From Melieria omissa (lineage: Eukaryota > Arthropoda > Insecta > Diptera > Ulidiidae): 64,000 nt of DNA. The notes under the pieces were generated by a model. The model made no database searches, was not told where the DNA came from, and saw nothing but the letters and a program-made list of their open reading frames with translations. A program made the translations under genes and the position numbers. The DNA lies in assembly GCA_963971225.1 (NCBI GenBank), contig OZ020268.1, forward strand, positions 61,937,900-62,001,899. The letters run 5' to 3'. The first letter of the stretch is position 1. The number at the start of each line of letters is the position of its first letter. Shown here piece by piece: positions 9,896 to 23,967 of the stretch.

Positions 9896-12800
9896 TTAAT
9901 AATATTATGCCTTATTATTTAGCTAGACTCGTATGCTTTCCATAATGGTATCAATCATCCTTCTTACCCCAAGGTTCGAAAGCAAATCGATTTGGAACGG
10001 TGACTTTGAAAAAATTGCTACTTGGGTGCAACCACTAAAATGCTCGTCAACACCAAATGCATAAGTGCATATTAATAATTGACCCCTTAAAATTTAGCCA
10101 GAGTCTTATGCTTTCTATATTGGTCCCTAACTTTTCCTTATCCTTCTGGAATAATGAGCATATCGATGCGCAAGGATAACATTGAAAAACTGCCTATTAC
10201 AAAATACACACTCACCACTAAAGTGCTTATAGATTCCAAACGGTACGGGTTACGTTAATAAAAAACCCCTTAAAATGTAGCTAGAGATTGCAGCTTTATC
10301 TAATTAAATCAATAATTTGAAAACTATTCGGCAATCATGAACAGATCGATGCGCAAGAGTGACATTAAATGGCTGCCTACTGCAAAATCGATAAAATGCT
10401 TGTGAAATATGATGAGTCTAGGTTTATAGAAAAAATAATAACCTGAAAACCTATCTGGAGTTTTGAGCATTCATAAATGGGGTCAATCTTCTCGCTATCT
10501 CAAATTATGCAGGAGAATTTCGTTGTGGAAAAGTGATATCGACCACATGATACATCTATATCTGGGGTGCCCAAAATCTTCTTATGGAAAAGCAGAAACC
10601 AATACATGTAAAGTTGCCCAAAAAAATTCAAACAAATTATTTAATTAATTGAATTAGTTGAAAGCACATTGTGCATTTCGCTTGACCCTTAAAATTATAA
10701 GTGAAAAAAATATAATGTTCCCATTTGTCATTGCCGAAAGGCCAACCAATCGCCAAAACAAAAACTTCTTTGTTGTTGTAGCATCTAATTTTTTTTCATA
10801 CATACAATTTCTTGAGGCAACAAAACAAAAATCCGCGCAGCCCCCACACGTGTTGCTTCGTTGCTGTCACAACAACGACTGATTGAAAGAATGCACCTCT
10901 GATCTATATAACCAATCAAATGCTTGTGGAACCTAAGTACGCACAATCACATTAATCAAAATGGCGTCAAAATTAAGCCAGAGTGACCACCTTTCACCAA
11001 TTTGGTAAATAAAAAAAATATCCCACCGGCAGCATGATCGAAATTATGGCTGTTAAATCTCGACCCGTTAACGGATTTTAATAATATTATGCCTTATTAT
11101 TTAGCTAGACTCGTATGCTTTCTATAATGGTATCAATCATCCTTCTATACCCCAAGGTTCGAAAGCAAATCGATTTGGAACGGTGACTTTGAAAAAATTG
11201 CTACTTGGGTGCAACCACTAAAATGCTTGTCAACACCAAATGCATAAGTGCATATTAATAATTGACCCATTAAAATTTAGCCAGAGTCTTATGCTTTCTA
11301 TATTGGTCCCTAACTTTTCATTATCCTTCAGGAGTAATGAGCATATCGATGCGCAAGGATAACATTGAAAAACTGCCTATTACAAAATACACACTCACCA
11401 CTAAAGTGCTTATAGCTTCCGAACGGTACGGTTTACGTTAATAAAAAAAACCCTTAAAATGTAGCTAGAGATTGCAGCTTTATCTAATTAAATCAATAAT
11501 TTGAAAACTATTCGGCAATCATGAACAGATCGATGCGCAAGAGTGACATTAAATGGCTGCCTACTGCAAAGTCGATAAAATGCTTGTAAAATATGATGAT
11601 TCTAGGTTTATAGAAAAAATAATATCCTTAAAACCTAGCTGGAGTTTTGAGCTTTCACAAATGGGGTCAATCTTCTCGCTATCTCAAATAATGTAGGAGA
11701 ATTTCGTTGTGGAAAAGTGATATCGACCACATGATACATCTGTATCTGGGGTGCCCAAAATCTTCTTATGGAAAAGCAACAAACAATACATGTAAAGTTG
11801 CCCAAAAAAATTCAAACAAATTATTTAATTAATTGAATTAGTTGAAAGCACATTGTGCATTTCGCTTGACCCTTAAAATTATAAGTGAAAAAAATATAAT
11901 GTTCCCATTTGTCATTGCCGAAAGGCCAACCAATCGCCAAAACAAAAACTACAACAACAAAAGCATCTAATTTTGTTTCATACATACAATTTCTTGAGGC
12001 AACAAAACAAAAATCCGCGCAGCCCCCACACGTGTTGCTTCGTTGCTGTTACAACAACGACTGACTGAAAGAATGAACTTCTGATCTATATAACCAATCA
12101 AATGCTTGTGGAAGCTAAGTACGCACAATCACTTTAATCAAAATGGCGTCAAAATTAAGCCAGAGCGACCACCTTTCACCAATTTGGTAAATAAAAAAAA
12201 TATCCCACCGGCAGCATGATCGAAATTATGGCTGTTAAATCTCGACCCGTTAACGGATTTTAATAATATTATGCCTTATTATTTAGCTAGACTCGTATGC
12301 TTTCTATAATGGTATCAATCATCCTTCTATACCCCAAGGTTCGAAAGCAAATCGATTTGGAACGGTGACTTTGAAAAAATTGGTTTTTGGGTGCAACCAC
12401 TAAAATGCTTGTCAACACCAAATGCATAAGTGCATATTAATAATTGACCCCTTAAAATTTAGCCAGAGTCTTATGCTTTCTATATTGGTCCCTAACTTTT
12501 CATTATCCTTCAGGAATAATGAGCATATCGATAAGCAAGGATAACATTGAAAAACTGCCTATTACAAAATACACACTCACCACTAAAGTGCTTATAGATT
12601 CCAAACGGTATGGGTTACGTTAATAAAAAAAACCCTTAAAATGTAGCTAGAGATTGCGGCTTTATCAAATTAAATCAATAATTTGATTATTATTCGGTAA
12701 TCATGAACAGATCGATGCGCAAGAGTGACATTAAATGGCTGCCTACTGCAAAATCGATAAAATGCTTGTAAAATATGATGATTCTAGGTTTATAGAAAAA

Positions 12801-14380
12801 ATAATAACCTTAAAACCTAGCTGGAGTTTTGAGCTTTCATAAATGGGGTCAATCTTCTCGCTATCTCAAATAATGCTGGAGAATTTCGTTGTGGAAAAGT
12901 GATATCGACCACATGATACATCTATATCAGGGGTGCCCAAAATCTTCTTATGGAAAAGCAAACACCAATACATTTAAAGTTGCCCAAAAAAATGCAAACA
13001 AATTATTTAATTAATTGAATTAGTTGAAAGCACATTTCGCATTTCGCTTGACCCTTAAAATTATAAGTGAAAAAAACATAATGTTCCCATTTGTCATTGC
13101 CGAAAGGCCAACCAATCGCCAACACAAAAAAGCATACACACTAGAACTACAACAACAAAAGCATCTAATTTTTTTTCATACATAGAATTTCTTGAGGCAA
13201 CAAAACAAAAATCCGCGCAGCCCCCACACGTGTTGCTTCGTTGCTGTCACAACAACGACTGATTGAAAGAATGCACCTCTGATCTACATAACCAATCAAA
13301 TGCTTGTGGAACGTAAGTACGCACAATCACTTTAATCAAAATGGCGTCAAAATTAAGCCAGAGCGACCACCTTTCACCAATTTGGTAAATAAAAAAAATA
13401 TGCCACCGGCAGCATGATCGAAATTATGGCTGTTAAATCTCGACCCGTTAACGGATTTTAATAATATTATGCCTTATTATTTAGCTAGACTCGTCTGCTC
13501 TCTATAATGGTATCAATCATCCTTCTATAACCTAAGGTTCGAAAGCAAATCGATTTGGAACGGTGACTTTGAAAAAATTTCTACTTGGGTGCAACCACTA
13601 AAATGCTTGTCAACACCAAATGCATAAGTGCATATTAATAATTGACCCCTTAAAATTTAGCCAGAGTCTTATGCTTTCTATATTGGTCCCTAACTTTTCA
13701 TTATCCTTCAGGAATAATGAGCATATCGATAAGCAAAGATAACATTGAAAAACTGCCTATTACAAAATATATACTCACCACTTAAGTGCTTATAGATTCC
13801 AAACGGTATGGGTTACGTTAATCAAAAGCCCCTTAAAATGTAGCTAGAGATTGCAGCTTTATCAAATTAAATCAATAATTTGATTACTGTTCGGCAATCA
13901 TGAACAGATCGATGCGCAATAGTGACATTAAATGGCTGCCTACTGCAAAATCGATAAAATGCTTGTCAAATATGATGATTCTAGGTTTATAGAAAAAATA
14001 ATAACCCTAAAACCTCGCTGGAGTTTTGAGCTTTCATAAATGGGATCAATCTTCTCGCTATCTCAAATAATGCAGGAGAATTTCGTTGTGGAAAAGTGAT
14101 ATCGACCACATGATACATCTATATAAGGGGTGCCCAAAATCTTCTTATGGAAAAGCAAAACCAATACATGTAAAGTTGCTCAAAAAAATGCAAACAAATT
14201 ATTTAATTAATTGAATTAGTTGATAGCACATTGTGCATTTCGCTTGACCCTTAAAATTATAAGTGAAAAAAATATAATGTTGCCATTTGTCATTGCCGAA
14301 AGGCCAACCAATCGCCAACACAAAAAAGCATACACACAAAAACTACAACAACAAAAGCATCTAATTTTTTTTCATACATA
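9896..14380. repeat. Satellite block 3
   Basis: Anchors at 11074, 12256 and 13454 (1182 and 1198 bp). The first monomer after piggyBac-1 carries a small inversion at about 10765-10781 (CTTTGTTGTTGTAG where other monomers have CTACAACAACAAAAG). The block corresponds closely to 35274-39758. No gene seen. Confidence 0.93.
10765..10781. other. Micro-inversion marker in satellite monomer
   Basis: The A-rich ACTACAACAACAAAAGC found here in ordinary monomers is replaced by its approximate reverse complement. The same lesion is at 18989-19005, 36145-36160 and 44375-44390, always in the first monomer right of a piggyBac-1 copy (A, B, D, E). It is absent after copy C (24836-24853), so it is a useful lineage marker. 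Confidence 0.8.
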
Positions 14381-14707
14381 GGGGAAGGTGGGGACCCTTC
14401 GTACGGTTTCCACATTTTATTTTTATTTTTTTTTCATGAATCAGTCACCTGACAGCTTAAATTTATAGTCTAACTATCTGAGATTCATATAAAAAACTGA
14501 CAGATGATTTCATCTGATGTTTCAACCATAATTATGATTTAAACTAAATCTGGAATATGTACGAATCTGCCCCAACAACGGGGCACCTATATACAGTGTT
14601 GGGGGTACCTTCGTACGCTGTGGGGTAGTTCCGTACGTGCGATTAAAACGACACATATAAATCAAAATTCTTTTATTAGCAATGAAATTAAACACAAAAA
14701 TAAAGAT

Positions 14708-15117
14708 TTAACTTATATTTTTAGCTTCCTTATTCTTCTTTTTTAAATTAAAATCAGCTAAACTACGTTGCATTTGTCTTGCCCTAGCCCTTTTTTCCTG
14801 TTCTAGCTTTTTCAACTGCTTTTCATTGCGTTTCTCTTCAATTAGCTTTTTTTCGGGTGTGTCAGTATAAATACGTGATTTTCGTCACTAAAGGCTAATT
14901 CAAAGGGTTTGCGTAAACTGAGTTCTGGGTTTCTTCTGCGAAAACCATACAGCCATTCTTTCCCAGCCATCTTATTTTCTTCCCACTTTGCTGGATATTT
15001 CAAACTCAAAGATTTGGCGTACTCATATGCTAGCTTTCTTGCTTGAATCGTCGTAAGTCCATAATGCATCTTACAACATTTGATAATATAATCATTTAGC
15101 AGTTTTTCTTCTTCCAT
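14708..15117 (-). pseudogene. pogo-type transposase remnant, copy 2
   Basis: The 91-codon HTH frame (15117-14842) translates identically to copy 1, followed by the out-of-frame lysine-rich tail ending at 14708. The DDE core is missing. Confidence 0.72.
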
Positions 15118-15278
15118 AGAAAAGACTTGGAAACTTGTATATTTAGAGTCAAATATACGGTTGCTGGACCCTTCAGCATCATTGCAATTTTTTTTTGTTT
15201 ACTCGGCTTTCTAATGTTGACAATTTCAAATTGTACTTGTCCGCAGCTTTTCTATATGACAATACTCCTTGCACAACA

Positions 15279-15690
15279 TCAAAATAGATATTTTTCAATA
15301 TACATAGAATAATTTAATTAAATTCGTCATAAAATCGGATATAGTTATAGTAGATTTCTCAATCTGGGCTTGTTTGAAAGGTATTTTTATATGGTATTTT
15401 TATATATCGTGACCAAAGTTTGCAGCAGTTTTGTAGTTTTGTAGCATTTTAAAATCCGCTACAAATTAGGTCACTCATACGCCACGTCGGCCCGCTTAAT
15501 ATTTGCAACGCATTTAACTGCGTCCTTGTGCAAGTCATTGCATATGCTGAAAATTGTTGATACAGATTCTGAAAGGTGATAAAAATACCTTTCAAACAAG
15601 CCCAGACTGAGAAATCTACTCTAACTCTATCCGATTTTTTGACGAATTTAATTAAATTATTCTATGTATATTGAAAAATATCTATTTTGA
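15279..15690. mobile_element. Foldback element in pogo copy 2
   Basis: Same 412-bp inverted-arm structure and same host position as in copy 1. The right arm has small substitutions (CTACTCTAAC in place of CTGCTACAAC) shared with copies 3, 4 and 5. Confidence 0.72.
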
Positions 15691-16261
15691 AATTTTGGGG
15701 GCTCGAAAACCAACTTAGAGCTTTGGTCTCTTGAGCAAAATTTCTCAGAATCACCTATAGATTACGTTTTTGCTATACGCTTCATCAAAAAAAAATTAAC
15801 CCGCCCTAGGGTACATATAACTTACCTGCCTACCAGTTGGGGCACATTCGTACGCGCTCAAACGTGCCCCATCTAGTTCTGTCCAAAAGTACCCCACTAA
15901 CTAAATAACAACAAAATATAACCTCTTTTAATAATAATAGGAAAACGTCATAAATTAAGTATTGAAAACGTATCTTAAGTATATTTTGCTACTTTCTGAT
16001 ATAATACTCTACACGAAAACTTATTTTATCTACGGTAACAATAGACAAAAACATTGATCAAAAAATTACTTACCGAGCGCGAAAACACGTTCGTGCCTGT
16101 CACTTCACTCTCACCGGTGCGAATGGCGCGATACTACGTTGACGTAAAGTTGGTACCTCGACTCACGCACACATACAAAAGCGAGACCGTACGTTGTTTC
16201 GTTCAAGTTTTATTTTGACTGTATGAATGTGCCCCGCGTACGAAGGGTAACGATCTTCCCC

Positions 16262-16538
16262 TACAATTTCTTGAGTCAACAAAACAAAAACCGCGCAGCC
16301 CCCACACGTGTTGCTTCGTTGCTGTCACAACAACGACTGATTGAAAGAATGCACCTCTGATCTATATAACCAATCAAATGCTTGTGGAACCTAAGTACGC
16401 ACAATCACTTTAATCAAAATGGCGTCAAAATTAAGCCAGAGTGACCACCTTTCATCAATTTGGTAAATAAAAAAAATATCCGACCCGCAGCATGATCGAA
16501 ATTATGGCTGTTAATCTCGACCCGTTAACGGATTTTAA
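16262..16538. repeat. Satellite segment between pogo2 and piggyBac-1 B
   Basis: 277 bp of a single monomer, from the pogo TA site to the piggyBac TTAA site. It holds the CACACGTG motif and the TATATAA stretch common to all monomers. Confidence 0.9.
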
Positions 16539-18118
16539 CCCTATTAGTACCACGCAGTGACTTTGGGTCACTGTTAAAAATGAAACCTTTATATTAACTA
16601 AGATATTATTTATTTCTGTAAGACGCTTTATGTATTTGTTTATTAAGCTTTCGCTTTGTATAAATACATGTTTTATTAAATTTTTTTTTACATTTACAAG
16701 TTCAAATCTTTGAAAAAAACAAAAAACTGCGTAAAGTACCACGTAGTGACTATAAGTCACTGTGTGTAAGAAATTTAAAAATTGCGATAGTATGCCAAGA
16801 AAATTTAAACATTTGCAATTTTTGTTTTGAAATGGTATCATCTAATAGTGAGGTTGATATAGAGGAAGAAGGGTTTGAAGTTGAGGACGAGCAGTCCTTT
16901 CATGAACTTGAAGAATTGGCTGTAAATGATGGTTATGCGTACGTAGGTAAGGATTGTACAGCATGGAACAAAAATCCGCATCACAGTATAGTAAAAGGAA
17001 GGACCAACAAGGTAGTTCTTCCACCAGGACGCTGCAAACTGCTGCAGACACATTCTCGCTCTTTTTTGATAGCAACGTGGTAGATCTCATCGTGAATTTT
17101 ACAATTTTGAATGTCAATAGAAAGCTCGACGCAAAATGGAAGCTCACTGACGACGTCGAAATTCGTGCATATATTGGGTTATTGATTGATGCAGGAGCGC
17201 GAAATAATGGCATAGCTGGCTATAAAGAGTTTTGACCCTTTATATGGCAGTTTATTGTATCGCGCTTGTGTGTCGAGGCAGAGATTTGTAGACTTATCAC
17301 GTTACTTGAGACTTGATGACATGGCTACAAGATCCATTCGTAGATCACAAGATAAATTTGCACCAATCAGAGATCTCTGGGACATGATAAATATTAATTT
17401 GAAGAAGCACTACATTCCTGGCATAAATTTGACTATAGACGAACAATTTCTTCCATTTACGTACCATCAAAACCGGATAAATATGGTATGAAAAATTGAA
17501 TTTGCGATAGTGGAAACAGCTACCCCTTATTCCGAATACCATACTTGGGCAAGGATGGTAGAAGCAGAGGATCAAATCTAACGCAAAATGTTGTAGATAA
17601 GCTTTGTGAACCTTATGAATAAACATGCAAAAATATAACTTTTGACAACTATTTTACCAGCTTGGAACACAAAGCTTGCTATCAAAAAAATTGATTTGTG
17701 TTGGCACAATGTAATTTCCTTGTTAAGAGAAAAAAAGAAGTCATAAGCAGCATTTTCGGATTTCGAAAAATCTCAACTTTAGTATGTTATGTGCCAAAGA
17801 AAAATAATCAACAATGCACCATTCAACGGAAGTTGATGCCGAAAATCAAAATAAGCCACAGATAAATCTCTTCTACAACGCAACGAAAGGTTGCAACGAG
17901 CATTCTAAAAAGCCTGTTATTTGCATGACCTGTGTTCAAAATCAAGAAATAAATTTTGTTTTTGTAAAAATTGTTATTTTTTTTATTGCATTTTGAATTA
18001 TTACAGGCATATATGTAAAAAATACGAATACGAATACAAAAAATGAGCTTTTTCCATATAGTGACTCTAAGTCACTACATGGTACTTTATGTTACAAAAT
18101 AATGTGGTACTAATAGGG
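16539..18118 (+). mobile_element. piggyBac-1 copy B
   Basis: 1580 bp with TTAA duplications (16535-16538, 18119-18122) and the same CCCTATTAGTACCAC ends. It lacks the mariner and has a 21-bp deletion in the N-terminal coding part, near 16983, compared with copies A and D. The deletion is also in copies C and E. Confidence 0.92.
16832..17996 (+). pseudogene. piggyBac transposase pseudogene, copy B
   Basis: Same broken frames as copy A: 16832-17083, 16954-17235, about 17237-17491 and 17814-17996. It lacks the seven codons that include LQSKTQA. The DEQ motif with the first catalytic aspartate is kept; the later catalytic region is lost. Confidence 0.83.
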
Positions 18119-20223
18119 TTAATAATAGTATGCCTTATTATTTAGCTAGACTCGTATGCTTTCTATAATGGTATCAATCATCCTTCTTACCCCAAGGTTC
18201 GAAAGCAAATCGATTTGGAACGGTGACTTTGAAAAAATTGCTACTTGGGTGCAACCACTAAAATGCTCGTCAACACCAAATGCATAAGTGCATATTAATA
18301 ATTGACCCCTTAAAATTTAGCCAGAGTCTTATGCTTTCTATATTGGTCCCTAACTTTTCCTTATCCTTCTGGAATAATGAGCATATCGATGCGCAAGGAT
18401 AACATTGAAAAACTGCCTATTACAAAATACACACTCACCACTAAAGTGCTTATAGATTCCAAACGGTATGGGTTACGTTAATAAAAAACCCCTTCAAATG
18501 TAGCTAGCGATTGCAGATTTATCAAATTAAGTAAATAATTTGATTACTATTCGGCAATCATGAACAGATCGATGCGCAAGAGTGACATTAAATGGCTGCC
18601 TACTGCAAAATCGATAAAATGCTTGTCAAATATGATGATTCTAGGTTTAAAGTAAAAAAAATAACCTTAAAGCCTAGCTGGAGTTTTGAGCTTTCATAAA
18701 TGGGGTCAATCTTCTCGCTATCTCAAATTATGCAGGAGAATTTCGTTGTGGAAAAGTGATATCGACCACATGATACATCTATATCAGGGGTGTCCAAAAT
18801 CTTCTTATGGAAAAGCAGAAACCAATACATGTAAAGTTGCCCAAAAAAATTCAAACAAATTATTTAATTAATTGAATTAGTTGAAAGCACATTGTGCATT
18901 TCGCTTGACCCTTAAAATTATAAGTGAAAAAAATATAATGTTCCCATTTGTCATTGCCGAAAGGCCAACCAATCGCCAAAACGAAAACTACTTTGTTGTT
19001 GTAGCATCTAATTTTTTTTCATACATACAATTTCTTGAGGCAACAAAACAAAAATCCGCGCAGCCCCCCCACGTGTTTCTTCGTTGCTGTCACAACAACG
19101 ACTGATTGATAGAATGCACCTCTGATCTATATAACCAATCAAATGCTTGTGGAACCTAAATACGCACAATCTCTATTATCAAAATGGCGTCAAAATTAAG
19201 CCAGAGTGACCACCTTTCACCAATTTGGTAAATAAAAAAAATATCCCATCGGCAGCATGATCGAAATTATGGCTGTTAAATCTCGACCCGTTAACGGATT
19301 TTAATAATATTACGCCTTATTATTTAGCTAGACTCGTATGCTTTCTATAATGGTATCAATCATCCTTCGATACCCCAAGGTTCGAAAGCAAATCGATTTG
19401 GAACGGTGACTTTGAAAAAATTGGTTCTTGCGTGCAACCACTAAAATGCTTGTCAACACCAAATGCATAAGTGCCTATTAATAATTGATCCCTTAAAATT
19501 TAGCCAGAGTCTTATGCTTTCTATATTGGTCCCTAACTTTTCATTATCCTTCAGGAGTAATGAGCATATCGATGCGCAAGGATAACATTGAAAAACTGCC
19601 TATTACAAAATACACACTCACCACTAAAGTGCTTATAGATTCCGAACGGTACGGGTTACGTTAATAAAAAACCCTTCAAATGTAGCTAGAGATTGCAGCT
19701 CTATCAAATTAAATCAATAATTTGATTACTATTCGGCAATCATGAACAGATCGATGTGCAAGAGTGACATTAAATGGCTGCCTACTGCAAAGTCGATAAA
19801 ATGCTTGTAAAATATGATGATTCTAGGTTTATAGAAAAAATAATAACCTTAAGACCTAGCTGGAGTTTTGAGCTTTCATAAATGGGGTCAATCTTCTCGC
19901 TATCTCAAATAATGCAGGAGAATTTCGTTGTGGAAAAGTGATATCGACCACATGATACATCTATATCTGGGGTGCCCAAAATCTTCTTATGGAAAAGCAA
20001 CAAACAATACATGTAAAGTTGCCCAAAAAAATGCAAACAAATTATTTAATTAATTGAATTAGTTGAAAGCACATTGTGCATTTCGCTTGACCCTTATAAT
20101 TATAAGTGAAAAAAATATAATGTTGCCATTTGTCATTGCCGAAAGGCCAACCAATCGCCAACACAAAAAAGCATACACACAAAAACTACAACAACAAAAG
20201 CATCTAATTTTTTTTCATACATA
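18119..20223. repeat. Satellite block 4
   Basis: Monomer anchor at 19297. The distance from 16531, less the element, is 1182 bp. It contains the micro-inversion at 18989-19005 and the variant CAATCTCTATTATC near 19168, which recurs near 44553. No gene seen. Confidence 0.92.
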
Positions 20224-20556
20224 GGGGAAGGTGGGGACCCTTCGTACGGTTTCCACATTTTATTTTTATTTTTATTTTTTTTTCATGAATCAGTCACCTG
20301 ACAGCTTAAATTTATAGTCTAACTATCTGAGATTCATATAAAAAACTGACAGATGATTTCATCTGATATTTCAACCATAATTATGATTTAAACTAAATCT
20401 GGAATATGTACGAATCTGCCCCAACAACGGGGCACCTATATACAGTGTTGGGGGTACCTTCGTACGCTGTGGGGTAGTTCCGTACGTGCGATTAAAACGA
20501 CACATATAAATCAAAATTCTTTTATTAGCAATGAAATTAAACACAAAAATAAAGAT

Positions 20557-20966
20557 TTAACTTCTATTTTTAGCTTCCTTATTCTTCTTTTTTAAATTAA
20601 AATCAGCTAAACTACGTTGCATTTGTCTTGCCCTAGCCCTTTTTTCCTGTTCTAGCTTTTTCAACTGCTTTTCATTGCGTTTCTCTTCAATTAGCTTTTT
20701 TTCGGGTGTGTCAGTATAAATACGTGATTTTCGTCACTAAAGGCTAATTCAAAGGGTTTGCGTAAACTGAGTTCTGGGTTTCTTCTGCGAAAACCATACA
20801 GCCATTCTTTCCCAGCCATCTTATTTTCTTCCCACTTTGCTGGATATTTCAAACTCAAAGATTTGGCGTACTCATATGCTAGCTTTCTTGCTTGAATCGT
20901 CGTAAGTCCATAATGCATCTTACAACATTTGATAATATAATCATTTAGCAGTTTTTCTTCTTCCAT
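20557..20966 (-). pseudogene. pogo-type transposase remnant, copy 3
   Basis: HTH frame 20966-20691 is identical in translation to copies 1 and 2. The tail continues in the other frame to 20557, with one substitution near its end shared with copy 5. Confidence 0.72.
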
Positions 20967-21127
20967 AGAAAAGACTTGGAAACTTGTATATTTAGAGTCA
21001 AATATACGGTTGCTTGACCCTTCAGCATCATTGCAATTTTTTTTTGTTTACTCGGCTTTCTAATGTTGACAATTTCAAATTGTACTTGTCCGCAGCTTTT
21101 CTATATGACAATACTCCTTGCACAACA

Positions 21128-21539
21128 TCAAAATAGATATTTTTCAATATACATAGAATAATTTAATTAAATTCGTCATAAAATCGGATATAGTTATAGT
21201 AGATTTCTCAATCTGGGCTTGTTTGAAAGGTATTTTTATATGGTATTTTTATATATCGTGACCAAAGTTTGCAGCAGTTTTGTAGTTTTGTAGCATTTTA
21301 AAATCCGCTACAAATTAGGTCACTCATACGCCACGTCGGCCGGCTTAATATTTGCAACGCATTTAACTGCGTCCTTGTGCAAGTAATTGCATATGCTGAA
21401 AATTGTTGATACAGATTCTGAAAGGTGATAAAAATACCTTTCAAACAAGCCCAGACTGAGAAATCTACTCTAACTCTATCCGATTTTTTGACGAATTTAA
21501 TTAAATTATTCTATGTATATTGAAAAATATCTATTTTGA
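21128..21539. mobile_element. Foldback element in pogo copy 3
   Basis: 412 bp, same arms as in the other pogo copies. Confidence 0.72.
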
Positions 21540-22110
21540 AATTTTGGGGGCTCGAAAACCAACTTAGAGCTTTGGTCTCTTGAGCAAAATTTCTCAGAAT
21601 CACCTATAGATTACGTTTTTGCTATACGCTTCATCAAAAAAAAATTAACCCGCCCTAGGGTACATATAACTTACCTGCCTACCAGTTGGGGCACATTCGT
21701 ACGCGCTCAAACGTGCCCCATCTAGTTCTGTCCAAAAGTACCCCACTAACTAAATAACAACAAAATATAACCTCTTTTAATAATAATAGGAAAACGTCAT
21801 AAATTAAGTATTGAAAACGTATCTTAAGTATATTTTGCTACTTTCTGATATAATACTCTACACGAAAACTTATTTTATCTACGGTAACAATAGACAAAAA
21901 CATTGATCAAAAAATTACTTACCGAGCGCGAAAACACGTTCGTGCCTGTCACTTCACTCTCACCGGTGCGAATGGCGCGATACTACGTTGACGTAAAGTT
22001 GGTACCTCGACTCACGCACACATACAAAAGCGAGACCGTACGTTGTTTCGTTCAAGTTTTATTTTGACTGTATGAATGTGCCCCGCGTACGAAGGGTAAC
22101 GATCTTCCCC

Positions 22111-22387
22111 TACAATTTCTTGAGTCAACAAAACAAAAACCGCGCAGCCCCCACACGTGTTGCTTCGTTGCTGTCACAACAACGACTGATTGAAAGAATG
22201 CACCTCTGATCTATATAACCAATCAAATGCTTGTGGAACCTAAGTACGCACAATCACTTTAATCAAAATGGCGTCAAAATTAAGCCAGAGTGACCACCTT
22301 TCATCAATTTGGTAAATAAAAAAAATATCCCACCGGCAGCATGATCGAAATTATGGCTGTTAATCTCGACCCGTTAACGGATTTTAA
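22111..22387. repeat. Satellite segment between pogo3 and piggyBac-1 C
   Basis: 277-bp part of one monomer, nearly identical to 16262-16538. Confidence 0.9.
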
Positions 22388-23967
22388 CCCTATTAGTACC
22401 ACGCAGTGACTTTGGGTCACTGTTAAAAATGAAACCTTTATATTAACTAAGATATTATTTATTTCTGTAAGACGCTTTATGTATTTGTTTATTAAGCTTT
22501 CGCTTTGTATAAATACATGTTTTATTAAATTTTTTTTTACATTTACAAGTTCAAATCTTTGAAAAAAACAAAAAACTGCGTAAAGTACCACGTAGTGACT
22601 ATAAGTCACTGTGTGTAAGAAATTTAAAAATTGCGATAGTATGCCAAGAAAATTTAAACATTTGCAATTTTTGTTTTGAAATGGTATCATCTAATAGTGA
22701 GGTTGATATAGAGGAAGAAGGGTTTGAAGTTGAGGACGAGCAGTCCTTTCATGAACTTGAAGAATTGGCTGTAAATGATGGTTATGCCTACGTAGGTAAG
22801 GATTGTACAGCATGGAACAAAAATCCGCATCACAGTATAGTAAAAGGAAGGACCAACAAGGTAGTTCTTCCACCAGGACGCTGCAAACTGCTGCAGACAC
22901 ATTCTCGCTCTTTTTTGATAGCAACGTGGTAGATCTCATCGTGAATTTTACAATTTTGAATGTCAATAGAAAGCTCGACGCAAAATGGAAGCTCACTGAC
23001 GACGTCGAAATTCGTGCATATATTGGGTTATTGATTGATGCAGGAGCGCGAAATAATGGCATAGCTGGCTATAAAGAGTTTTGACCCTTTATATGGCAGT
23101 TTATTGTATCGCGCTTGTGTGTCGAGGCAGAGGTTTGTAGACTTATCACGTTACTTGAGACTTGATGACATGGCTACAAGATCCATTCGTAGATCACAAG
23201 ATAAATTTGCACCAATCAGAGATCTCTGGGACATGATAAATATTAATTTGAAGAAGCACTACATTCCTGGCATAAATTTGACTATAGACGAACAATTTCT
23301 TCCATTTACGTACCATCAAAACCGGATAAATATGGTATGAAAAATTGAATTTGCGATAGTGGAAACAGCTACCCCTTATTCCGAATACCATACTTGGGCA
23401 AGGATGGTAGAAGCAGAGGATCAAATCTAACGCAAAATGTTGTAGATAAGCTTTGTGAACCTTATGAATAAACATGCAAAAATATAACTTTTGACAACTA
23501 TTTTACCAGCTTGGAACACAAAGCTTGCTATCAAAAAAATTGATTTGTGTTGGCACAATGTAATTTCCTTGTTAAGAGAAAAAAAGAAGTCATAAGCAGC
23601 ATTTTCGGATTTCGAAAAATCTCAACTTTAGTATGTTATGTGCCAAAGAAAAATAATCAACAATGCACCATTCAACGGAAGTTGATGCCGAAAATCAAAA
23701 TAAGCCACAGATAAATCTCTTCTACAACGCAACGAAAGGTTGCAACGAGCATTCTAAAAAGCCTGTTATTTGCATGACTTGTGTTCAAAATCAAGAAATA
23801 AATTTGGTTTTTGTAAAAATTGTTATTTTTTTTATTGCATTTTGAATTATTACAGGCATATATGTAAAAAATACGAATACGAATACAAAAAATGAGCTTT
23901 TTCCATATAGTGACTCTAAGTCACTACATGGTACTTTATGTTACAAAATAATGTGGTACTAATAGGG
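22388..23967 (+). mobile_element. piggyBac-1 copy C
   Basis: 1580 bp between TTAA at 22384-22387 and 23968-23971. It belongs to the 21-bp-deleted lineage. Confidence 0.92.
22681..23845 (+). pseudogene. piggyBac transposase pseudogene, copy C
   Basis: Same frame breaks as copy B. Pieces are 22681-22932, 22803-23084, about 23086-23340 and 23663-23845. Confidence 0.83.

Larger units (their letters stand above)
14381..16261 (-). mobile_element. pogo-like element, copy 2
   Basis: 1881 bp, same TA site in the monomer and same ends as copy 1, with a shorter T-rich run after the left end. It sits only 277 bp left of piggyBac-1 B, in the same monomer. That differs from copy 1, where a further satellite monomer separates the two elements. 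Confidence 0.85.
20224..22110 (-). mobile_element. pogo-like element, copy 3
   Basis: 1887 bp, TA at 20222-20223 and 22111-22112, same ends and nested foldback. It lies 277 bp left of piggyBac-1 C. The pair pogo3/piggyBac-1 C is offset about 5.85 kb from pogo2/piggyBac-1 B, a local tandem duplication. Confidence 0.85.

Noticed and set aside
10658..10882. Recurrent 74-80 codon frame starting MKAHCAFRLTLK (also 6559, 18881, 25913, 27097, 33232, 36036, 44266, 46837, 59550)
   Set aside because: It is part of the satellite monomer, changes length and frame between monomers, starts in the A-rich region and shows no domain. It repeats because the satellite repeats.
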